From positions 1 to 7,550 of the forward strand of contig JAQGOW010000112.1 of NCBI GenBank assembly GCA_028293405.1: DNA of 7,550 nt. The letters run 5' to 3'. Source of the DNA: Verrucomicrobiales bacterium (GTDB lineage: Bacteria; Verrucomicrobiota; Verrucomicrobiia; Limisphaerales; Palsa-1400). The notes under the pieces were generated by a model that saw only the letters and a program-made list of their open reading frames with translations, had not been told where the DNA came from and did not search any database. The position numbers and the translations under genes are program-made. This document shows positions 1 to 5,589 of the stretch, in pieces (within the stretch, counting starts at the first letter, position 1; every line of letters starts with the position of its first letter).

Positions 1-2
1 GT

Positions 3-1046
3 GCCGGCGTTTACACCTGTGTAGTAACCGGTCCGGGCGGCTCGACTACGATTCCGGTTGCAACGATTTCGATACAGCTCGCGCCCGGTAGTTATAATGG
101 TTTGTTCTATTTCGATGGCGCGCCGGATGATGATACGTCGGGATATATCACTTTGACTGTGACGAAAAGCCAGACTTATTCCGGCAGCATCAAACAGCAC
201 GGAGCAGCGAACGTTGGTTTTAGTGGCAAGTTTCACGCGAACCGTTCAGTTGCCGTTATCAGCGGCGGCCGCAGCATTTCGCTCATTGCGGAGTCAGCAG
301 GCACGGAAGCACGACTGAAAGGGATTGTGCGAAAGAACGGAAAGAACATTCCTCTGTTGGCGACACGCGCGATCTATAACGCCGCTCATCCAACACCGCA
401 AGCCGGTGCCTACACGCTGTCCCTTCAGGGACAAAACAGCGCCACCGCCCCGAACGGTGATGGATTTGGAAATGTTACCATTAACCCTAATGGCAAAATT
501 AAGTTTGGAGCAACTCTCGCCGACGACTCGCCGGTGACACAAGGCGCCGCCTTGGCAACGTCTGGAACCTGGCCGCTTTACTGCCAATTAGCTGGTGGTC
601 GCGGCTCAGTGCTGGGGTGGTTGTCATTTACCAATGTACCGGGAACACGATGCGCCGGTGATTTGCGCTGGATCAAGTCAGCGGGCGGCACGACCTATAA
701 GAAAGGATTCGCGGCGAAGCTCTCGGTTGTTGGGTCAGCGTTTCATCCGCAGGCCGGCGGTCTTGGCATCAATCTTAACGGCGGTTCCATGGTCCTTAGC
801 GGCGGAAAACTGCCCGCAAATATTGTGAAACCAATTGTCGGGACAGGTCTGAATACGATCGTTTGTCAAAGCGGCACCTCCACCGCCAACCTCGCAGTGA
901 AATCGAGTCTTGGCTCATTTAGCGGGAAGATTGTGCAGGATGGTACAACCGTGACGGTCAAAGGAATCACGATGCAGGATCAAAGCGTCGCGACCGGATA
1001 CTTCATCCGTAACGGGGTCAGTGGACGAGTTGCAATCGGGCAGTAA
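3..1046 (+). CDS. C-terminal part of a large Ig-domain secreted/surface protein (5' end outside window)
   Basis: The frame is open from the left edge to a TAA stop, so the start lies outside the window. The first visible residues, AGVYTCVVTGPGGS, match the end of an immunoglobulin-like domain: the G-x-Y-x-C of the F strand followed by a Gly-rich turn. After that come roughly 310 residues rich in Gly, Ser, Thr and Val in alternating patterns typical of beta structure. They seem to include two related segments, one beginning PGSYNGLFYFDG and one beginning QAGAYTLSLQGQ. The end (GSFSGKIVQDG, GITMQDQSVATGYF, SGRVAIGQ) resembles the terminal beta repeat I know from very large Ig-containing extracellular proteins of Verrucomicrobia and Planctomycetes. 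A role at the cell surface or in adhesion is inferred. No catalytic motif, transmembrane helix or sorting signal is visible at the C-terminus. It converges on the glycosyltransferase gene with a 12-nt gap. The TTG at 102 is only an internal codon. Confidence 0.8.
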   Translation, partial: AGVYTCVVTGPGGSTTIPVATISIQLAPGSYNGLFYFDGAPDDDTSGYITLTVTKSQTYSGSIKQHGAANVGFSGKFHANRSVAVISGGRSISLIAESAGTEARLKGIVRKNGKNIPLLATRAIYNAAHPTPQAGAYTLSLQGQNSATAPNGDGFGNVTINPNGKIKFGATLADDSPVTQGAALATSGTWPLYCQLAGGRGSVLGWLSFTNVPGTRCAGDLRWIKSAGGTTYKKGFAAKLSVVGSAFHPQAGGLGINLNGGSMVLSGGKLPANIVKPIVGTGLNTIVCQSGTSTANLAVKSSLGSFSGKIVQDGTTVTVKGITMQDQSVATGYFIRNGVSGRVAIGQ

Positions 1047-1058
1047 CTAGCCCCGCGG

Positions 1059-2084
1059 TTAAGCCAAGAGGACCGTCGCTTTGGCCAAGACGTGTTCGGG
1101 GGTGATTGCTTTCAGGCAGGCGATGCGTTCGGGGAAAGTGCAATGGCCTTTCATGCATGGAATACACGCCGGGTAGTTCGCTTGCATGACGTTTTGCATT
1201 TGGCCGAAGGGGCCGGCGCTTCTGGGATCTGTGGGGCCGAAGAGTGCGATGGTGGGTTTTCGCAATGCGGCGGCGACGTGCATCGGGCCGGTGTCGTTGC
1301 CGATGACGAGGGTCGATAGCCGGAGCCACTCGATCATTTCGTGCAGTGAGGTTTTTCCGGTGAGGTCGAGGACGCGGCCGGGGAGAGCTGACGAAAGGGT
1401 TTGGCCGAGTTGTTTGTCGTCGCCTGAACCGAGCACGGCGAATTTCAGGTCGGGATTTTTGGCGAGGAGTTTAACCGTCGCCGCGAAGTTTTCTATTGGC
1501 CAAAGTTTGTTTTCCCAACGCGCTCCGGGGATTAAGGCGACCCAACGATCGTTTGTCGTCGACCATTTCTTTTGCACAGCTTCGGCGACTTCAGCGCGCT
1601 TTGGTAACCAATCGAAGTCCCAACTGACCGGGATGTTTAGCAACGGAAGAACGGCGGCGTAACGGTCGACGGCGTGGGTTCCGGGTTCGCAACTGGGGGG
1701 CGTTAAGTCATAGGCGGCGCGCGCGCCTTCGCGTCGCCCTTCGCGTGGGTTGTCTAAACCGATCATCACGTCGGCGTTGCAAAGCCAGGTGAACACTGCA
1801 CTGCGGGCGAGGCCTTGGAGGTCGATGGCATAATCGAACTTCATCGCGCGCATGGCGCCAATGGTTTTCCCGAGATCGGGCCAACGATGAAGGCTCAGCC
1901 AACCTTTGCGTTGGAAACGGAAGATGCCGGTGAGGTCTGGATCGCCTTCGAGAATGGGGACGAGGTTGGAATCGAGCCACCAATAGATTTCGCTCTTGGG
2001 CAGGTGCCGCTTGAGCAAACGCAAAACCGGCATGGCCTGGATGACGTCACCCAGCGAGCTCGGTTTGAGGATCAGGATCTTCAA
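1059..2084 (-). CDS. Glycosyltransferase family 9, ADP-heptose:LPS heptosyltransferase-like
   Basis: This 341-residue protein has the length and layout of GT9 heptosyltransferases (WaaC/WaaF/WaaQ type), which transfer ADP-heptose to the lipopolysaccharide core on the cytoplasmic side of the inner membrane. The N-terminus MKILILKPSSLGDVIQAMPV is the family signature (Leu-Gly-Asp at 11-13). DLQG follows at 88-91, PGARWENKLWP at 186-196, the nucleotide-sugar motif NDTGPMH at 263-269 and FGPTDP at 282-287. Four cysteines near the C-terminus (307, 310, 315, 323) match a Cys cluster common in this family. The start is TTG: it gives the canonical N-terminus, directly follows the TAG of the upstream phosphoesterase with no gap, and has AAGG seven bases upstream. 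It is the last gene of the acylphosphatase-phosphoesterase-GT9 group. The exact acceptor and donor sugars cannot be read from sequence, so no gene symbol is given. Confidence 0.93.
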   Translation of the reverse strand: MKILILKPSSLGDVIQAMPVLRLLKRHLPKSEIYWWLDSNLVPILEGDPDLTGIFRFQRKGWLSLHRWPDLGKTIGAMRAMKFDYAIDLQGLARSAVFTWLCNADVMIGLDNPREGRREGARAAYDLTPPSCEPGTHAVDRYAAVLPLLNIPVSWDFDWLPKRAEVAEAVQKKWSTTNDRWVALIPGARWENKLWPIENFAATVKLLAKNPDLKFAVLGSGDDKQLGQTLSSALPGRVLDLTGKTSLHEMIEWLRLSTLVIGNDTGPMHVAAALRKPTIALFGPTDPRSAGPFGQMQNVMQANYPACIPCMKGHCTFPERIACLKAITPEHVLAKATVLLA

Positions 2085-2807
2085 CTACCTGCCTTGTGCA
2101 AGGCGGTCGGCCAGACGTTGCGGCAGGCCGGCTTTGATGATTTTGTTTTGCGCGGCAACGATATCGTAATCCAGACGACGCAGTTCAATCGAACCTTCGT
2201 CCATGTCGTAGATGACGTAGCCGCACTTCGGATTTCCATCGCGCGGTTGGCCGACGGCGCCGACGTTGACGAAATATTTGCGGCCGGGTTCGACTTTGAA
2301 TTTCGAATACGTTCCACCGCGCACGGTGCTATCGCGGATGAAGGCGAGCGGAACGTGGGTGTGACCGAAGAAACACACGGCGGTGTTCTGATAGGTGAAA
2401 CTGGCGGCGGCGTCCAACTTTTCAAACACGTAAGCCCAACGCGCCGGCTGATCTAAGGTGGCGTGAACGATGGTGAAATTGGAAACGAGGCGGACGTATT
2501 TGAGGTCACTGAGCCACTTGCGATCTTCGACGGTGAGTTGTTGTCGGGTCCAGATGACAGCTTCGGCGGCGTTCGGATTGAAACCTTCGAGCTCGGTGTC
2601 GGTGGAGCAGTATTCGTCGTGATTGCCTTTGACGCAGGGAATGTTCATCGAACGAACGATGTCCAGGCATTCCTTGGGGTTCGCATTGTAGCCGACGACA
2701 TCGCCGAGGCACGCGATGTGGGTGCACTTCTGCTTTTGGATGTCGTCCAGCACGACTTGGAACGCCTCGAGATTGGCGTGAATGTCGGCAATTATGGCGT
2801 ACTTCAT
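2085..2807 (-). CDS. Calcineurin-like metallophosphoesterase (YfcE/ApaH-like fold)
   Basis: A 240-residue single-domain phosphoesterase that should hydrolyse phosphomono- or diesters with two bound metal ions. All metal-binding motifs are present in order: D8-x-H10 in IIADIHAN, GDVVGY with Asp36, GNHDE at 61-65, His115 in IVHATL, and GHTH at 148-151. The NVGAVGQPRDG segment (181-191) is typical of the small cytoplasmic MPP subfamily annotated only as metallophosphoesterase family protein. There is no signal peptide. The ATG start gives an N-terminus that runs straight into the first beta strand. The only Shine-Dalgarno-like sequence is a weak GGGG about six bases upstream. The gene begins 12 nt after the acylphosphatase stop and ends directly against the GT9 start codon, so co-translation with both is likely. 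The natural substrate is unknown. Confidence 0.93.
   Translation of the reverse strand: MKYAIIADIHANLEAFQVVLDDIQKQKCTHIACLGDVVGYNANPKECLDIVRSMNIPCVKGNHDEYCSTDTELEGFNPNAAEAVIWTRQQLTVEDRKWLSDLKYVRLVSNFTIVHATLDQPARWAYVFEKLDAAASFTYQNTAVCFFGHTHVPLAFIRDSTVRGGTYSKFKVEPGRKYFVNVGAVGQPRDGNPKCGYVIYDMDEGSIELRRLDYDIVAAQNKIIKAGLPQRLADRLAQGR
2092..2095 (-). promoter_or_regulatory. Ribosome binding site for the TTG-started GT9 gene
   Basis: On the minus strand AAGG lies seven bases before the TTG at 2084, inside the last codons of the metallophosphoesterase gene. A second AGG lies three bases before the start. This supports the TTG start and suggests translational coupling to the gene ahead. Confidence 0.45.
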
Positions 2808-2819
2808 TGCTGCCCCAGT

Positions 2820-3098
2820 CTAATGCGCGATTTCAAATCCACGAAATTCATTTTTTGCTTCTGACCAATTTGTCTGCTCGTTGCGAATAAATCGACTCAC
2901 TTCGGAGTCACGTATTGCGACCAAAAATTCTTCCAACTCGGCGCGTTGCGCTTCGGCAATCAACTCGACGCGACCGTCGTCGAGGTTGCGCACTGTGCCG
3001 GTGACTTCAAATCCGGTGGCGACCGTTTTGACCGTGTAACGGAAACCGACTCCTTGCACACGACCCGAATAGAGGTTGGTCACTCGCTCACGTTTCAT
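2820..3098 (-). CDS. acyP: Acylphosphatase
   Basis: This 92-residue protein has the usual acylphosphatase length (about 90-100) and should hydrolyse acyl phosphates such as acetyl phosphate or carbamoyl phosphate to carboxylate and phosphate in the cytoplasm. The signature SGRVQGVGFRYTV (11-23) contains the phosphate loop and catalytic Arg20. TVRNLDDGRVELIAE (35-49) contains the catalytic Asn38. Both residues essential to the family are therefore present. The ATG at 3098 was chosen because homologous sequence begins at MKRERV. The frame stays open for another 35 codons upstream to a TTG at 3203, but that segment (MRRWVDDLHHVHQEF...) is His-rich and unlike any acylphosphatase. No strong Shine-Dalgarno sequence precedes the ATG. 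It is the first gene of the left-hand group, and the repeat array lies upstream of it. Confidence 0.93.
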   Translation of the reverse strand: MKRERVTNLYSGRVQGVGFRYTVKTVATGFEVTGTVRNLDDGRVELIAEAQRAELEEFLVAIRDSEVSRFIRNEQTNWSEAKNEFRGFEIAH

Positions 3099-3450
3099 GT
3101 GCAACTTCAAAGGGTAGATAAAGCCAAAGCCAACGGCGGTGTGCAAGCAGGAATGGTGGAACTCTTGATGCACATGGTGGAGGTCGTCAACCCAGCGGCG
3201 CAACTACCTGGAGCAAATTTCGCTACAGGTGTGGAACTCTTTTCTACAGGTGTTGGAAACATGCCTTCGGTTGTGGGAGGTTTCGCTACAGTTGTAGAAG
3301 TTCTCCCCACAGGCGTTGGCCCCTTCCCAACAGTTGCAGGAGGTTTTGCTACACCCGTTGGACTCTTTTCTACAGTTGTTGGAGTATTCCCTACAGCTGT
3401 AGAACTTTTTCCTACAACCGCCGGAACTTATCCAAGTAACTCAAAATCAG
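3099..3450. other. 352-nt gap between acylphosphatase and amidohydrolase genes; contains the 21-bp array and a doubtful small ORF
   Basis: The gap has three parts. Positions 3099-3217 are non-repeat sequence, apart from two degenerate units near 3153-3181. Positions 3218-3427 are the array. Positions 3428-3450 are a decayed unit. On the plus strand a 101-codon frame (ATG 3153 to TGA 3458) runs through the array as imperfect heptapeptides such as FSTGVGN, FPTVAGG and FPTAVEL. An AGGA-like sequence abuts its start too closely to be a good ribosome site, and its end overlaps the amidohydrolase gene. On the minus strand the array is open from the stop at 3428-3430 down to 3107, with no start codon before the GTG at 3310. 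A minus-strand TTGACG (3190-3185) lacks a convincing -10 at the right spacing. This gap is the most likely place for the promoter of the acylphosphatase group, but I cannot name the site. Confidence 0.5.
3218..3427. repeat. Tandem array of ten 21-bp imperfect-palindrome units
   Basis: Ten head-to-tail units start at 3218, 3239, 3260, 3281, 3302, 3323, 3344, 3365, 3386 and 3407, each exactly 21 bp with no indel. An eleventh unit at 3428-3448 is barely recognisable. In every unit column 3 is T, columns 6 and 9 are C, and columns 14 and 17 are G. The last four are symmetric about the centre of a 12-bp core, whose best copy is the perfect palindrome CTACAGCTGTAG (3391-3402). Other cores include CTACAGTTGTAG, CTACAGGTGTTG and CAACAGTTGCAG. 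The remaining columns vary widely, so this is an old or selected array rather than a fresh expansion. The period equals seven codons and about two helical turns. No further copies were seen elsewhere in the window. Its function is unknown. Confidence 0.93.
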
Positions 3451-4695
3451 CTACTTGACGCAAAACCGCTCAAAAGCGCCACCAAACAGGTCGGCCACGT
3501 CGCGTTTGATCTCCGATTCGGTCGGTTGCCAACCGGTTGCGGCCAGATCCGTGTATTTTTCGACCAGGACGCGGCTGATGACTTCGCGCGAGTGACGCCA
3601 TTTATATATGAGCTGGTCAAGCACGCGGGCGTCGGAATGCTGCGGCGTGAAACTGAGCCCGAGCATCTCGATGCGCATGCGCGTGAGTTGATCGATGATC
3701 GACGGGTTGTTGTTGAACCACCAACAGCCGAAGACATGAAGGTTGCGGAATTTGCGCGCGAGGACGGCGAGTTCGAATTGGTTTTCGCGCGAGAGGATGG
3801 TGATGGCGAATTGGTTTTCGGGAAATTGCGCGCACAAGGTCGCGAGCGGTTGCAGGTCGCTGAGGCCGACGCCATCCCCCGCTAACTTGAGTTGCGGATT
3901 GATGGCGCGTTTTACGCCGGGCATCACAGCAAAAGGAATGTTGAACTCGCGGCAATGCGGAAGCACGGCGTGTTCGATGAGGCGCACGCAGTCGGTTTCT
4001 TTCGGCCCACGTTCGGTCGGGAAGCGAAAGTCAGGCGGGAGCGAAACCATGACATAACGCGCGCCGATCTTCTTTGTCCAATCGGCCAGAAAACGGCGGG
4101 CTTCGCTGAGCGTTTTTTGGTTCAGGTCCGCGGAGACGTCGTAACCCCATTGCTTGAGCGACGCGCTGCTTTGCGGCCAGTTGAGCAAAAATGGATCGAT
4201 GCGCAGCGCCGCCACGAAACGGGAATCACCTTTGTAACCCTTTTCCCAAATCGGACGCTCGAGATCGTCGAACGGCGAGTTGGTCATGCAAATGGTTTTG
4301 ACGTTGGCCAGTTCCATGCAGCGATTGAGGTAGGCGTCGGGATCTTGTTTGGCGAACCATTTGCGGATGAGCGGGAGATCGCGTTTTTTGACGTCGATGC
4401 CGAGCGCGTGCAGAGTCGTGAGCACCCCGCGACATGCTTCGGAAATGGGCGAGTGCTCGATAAAGAGCGAATTCCAAATGACGTCCGCCTGCTGCGTTTT
4501 GGACAGTGCCCAGAATTTTTCGTATGGAATGTCAGACTGACGAAACGCTTCCGCAATCAAGTAGTGATAGGTGAGCAGATCGTCGATGCCCCAGAGGAAA
4601 AGCTCGCCAAACGCGGGCGGACACAGGTGCGTGTGGACGTCGTAAATGGGAGTTTGTTCGACGATTTTTTGGACCTGTTCGGCGAGCGTTGGCAT
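3451..4695 (-). CDS. Uronate isomerase-like amidohydrolase (divergent UxaC family)
   Basis: A 414-residue amidohydrolase-superfamily protein related to glucuronate/galacturonate isomerase (UxaC, PF02614), which interconverts aldo- and ketohexuronates. Supporting segments are the metal-binding YDVHTHL near the N-terminus (His21, His23), FGCWWFNNNPSII at 323-333 (compare the GWWF-N segment of UxaC), and GLSFTPQHSDARVLDQLIYKW at 346-366, which aligns with the C-terminal Ser-Phe-x-x-x-x-(R/Q)-H region of UxaC. It is shorter than canonical UxaC (about 470 residues). The position where UxaC has its LHxG catalytic segment reads FAVMPGVKRAINP (255-267), without the histidine, so isomerase activity is not assured. 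No other hexuronate-pathway gene (uxaA, uxaB, kdgK) is nearby. The ATG start gives a natural N-terminus. The gene begins 27 nt after gluQ and its TAG stop lies next to the repeat array. Family membership is fairly sure; the substrate is not. Confidence 0.8.
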   Translation of the reverse strand: MPTLAEQVQKIVEQTPIYDVHTHLCPPAFGELFLWGIDDLLTYHYLIAEAFRQSDIPYEKFWALSKTQQADVIWNSLFIEHSPISEACRGVLTTLHALGIDVKKRDLPLIRKWFAKQDPDAYLNRCMELANVKTICMTNSPFDDLERPIWEKGYKGDSRFVAALRIDPFLLNWPQSSASLKQWGYDVSADLNQKTLSEARRFLADWTKKIGARYVMVSLPPDFRFPTERGPKETDCVRLIEHAVLPHCREFNIPFAVMPGVKRAINPQLKLAGDGVGLSDLQPLATLCAQFPENQFAITILSRENQFELAVLARKFRNLHVFGCWWFNNNPSIIDQLTRMRIEMLGLSFTPQHSDARVLDQLIYKWRHSREVISRVLVEKYTDLAATGWQPTESEIKRDVADLFGGAFERFCVK

Positions 4696-4722
4696 GAGGC
4701 GACGCTAGGCGAAAAGGAAAAG

Positions 4723-5589
4723 TTATGCGAGAAAATCCCAGCTCATGCGGATGCCTTCGGGGGTCAATCCGTCTTGCCGCAATTGCCGCAAGCTGAGGCC
4801 GTCGTGACGTTTGGCCAAACGCACACCTTTGTGGTCCTTCATCAATTCGCAGTGATAGAACGCCGGGGCTTTCAATCCGAGCGCGCGATAGATGAGCAAC
4901 TGGCGCGCGGTGGAAATGAGCAGATCTTCGCCGCGGACCACTTCAGTGATTTGCATCGCGGCGTCGTCGACGACAACGGCCAATTGATAAGACGGGACCT
5001 GGTCGTGTCGCCAGATAACGAAGTCGCCGAAATCCCGACCCGCGACAAATTTTCGATGATCGAGGTTGGCGTCTTTGAAACGAATCGTTTCACCGTCGGG
5101 CACGCGAAAGCGCCAGTTGACTTGCGCGGTGTTGGCAGCGTCGATTTGTTTGTTGCGACAGTTGCCAGGATAAATCGGTTCGTCGTCGGCGGCGTGTGGA
5201 GCGGTGATGGCACGTTGCACGTCCTTGCGCGAACAGGTGCACGGATAAACAAAACCGCCGGCTTTTAGTTTGGCAAACGCGGCCAGATAAAATTGGCGAC
5301 GTTCGCTCTGCGTATAGGGCGCGAACGGGCCACCGATGTCGGGGCCTTCCTGCCACTCGAAACCGAACCAGCGCAAATCTTCGAACATCGCGTCGACGAA
5401 TTCGGATTTGCAACGCGAGGGGTCGAGGTCTTCGTTGCGCAGGATGAGTTTGCCGCCACGAGCGACAGCGCGTTCGTGCGCGGTCCAAAACGTGCGGGCA
5501 TGGCCGAGGTGCAAATACCCGGTGGGCGACGGCGCGAGACGCCCGCGATACTCAGAAGCCGGCGTCTGGATGTTGTTCAAGCCACTCAT
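4723..5589 (-). CDS. gluQ: Glutamyl-queuosine tRNA(Asp) synthetase (GluQ-RS)
   Basis: A 288-residue class I synthetase-like enzyme that activates glutamate and attaches it to queuosine at position 34 of tRNA(Asp), rather than to a tRNA 3' end. It corresponds to the catalytic half of GluRS and lacks the anticodon-binding domain, as expected for GluQ-RS (about 290-310 residues). Visible motifs are RLAPSPTGYLHLGHA (17-31) with the HIGH-type element HLGH, the four zinc ligands C117-x-C119, Y140 and C144 (YPCTCS and IYPGNC), RGEDLL (219-224), and RLAKR (257-261) in the KMSKS position. The ATG at 5589 lies inside the upstream reductase gene, giving a 38-nt overlap. An AGGA four bases upstream supports it, and the only nearby alternative in frame is a TTG three codons in. 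Translation is probably coupled to the upstream gene. The family function presupposes queuosine in this organism. Confidence 0.93.
   Translation of the reverse strand: MSGLNNIQTPASEYRGRLAPSPTGYLHLGHARTFWTAHERAVARGGKLILRNEDLDPSRCKSEFVDAMFEDLRWFGFEWQEGPDIGGPFAPYTQSERRQFYLAAFAKLKAGGFVYPCTCSRKDVQRAITAPHAADDEPIYPGNCRNKQIDAANTAQVNWRFRVPDGETIRFKDANLDHRKFVAGRDFGDFVIWRHDQVPSYQLAVVVDDAAMQITEVVRGEDLLISTARQLLIYRALGLKAPAFYHCELMKDHKGVRLAKRHDGLSLRQLRQDGLTPEGIRMSWDFLA

Noticed and set aside
1047..1058. Bidirectional terminator between the convergent genes
   Set aside because: The gap is only 12 nt, with a CCGCGG palindrome but no stem-loop or T-tract.
1815..2456. A 213-codon plus-strand open frame opposite the GT9 and phosphoesterase genes
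   Set aside because: Shadow of two genes with intact catalytic motifs; its product has no family features.
2463..2864. A 133-codon plus-strand frame opposite the phosphoesterase gene
   Set aside because: Antisense to conserved coding sequence and without recognisable domains.
3185..3190. Minus-strand TTGACG as a -35 box for the acylphosphatase group
   Set aside because: No acceptable -10 hexamer lies 16-18 bp downstream; a chance match cannot be excluded.
3099..3203. N-terminal extension of acylphosphatase to a TTG at 3203
   Set aside because: The extra 35 residues are His-rich, unlike the family, and derive partly from the degenerate repeat; the family N-terminus begins at the ATG at 3098.
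3218..3427. CRISPR array
   Set aside because: The units are contiguous 21-mers with no unique spacers, the units themselves vary, and no cas gene is present.
3433..3457. Hairpin CAAGTA / TACTTG at the end of the amidohydrolase gene as a terminator
   Set aside because: The stem is only 6 bp with a 13-nt loop, is AT-rich and has no following T-tract on either strand.
3892..5268. A 458-codon plus-strand open frame opposite the amidohydrolase and gluQ genes
   Set aside because: It crosses two well-supported minus-strand genes and their intergenic gap. Its protein has no recognisable motif and is explained by the codon bias of the opposite strand.
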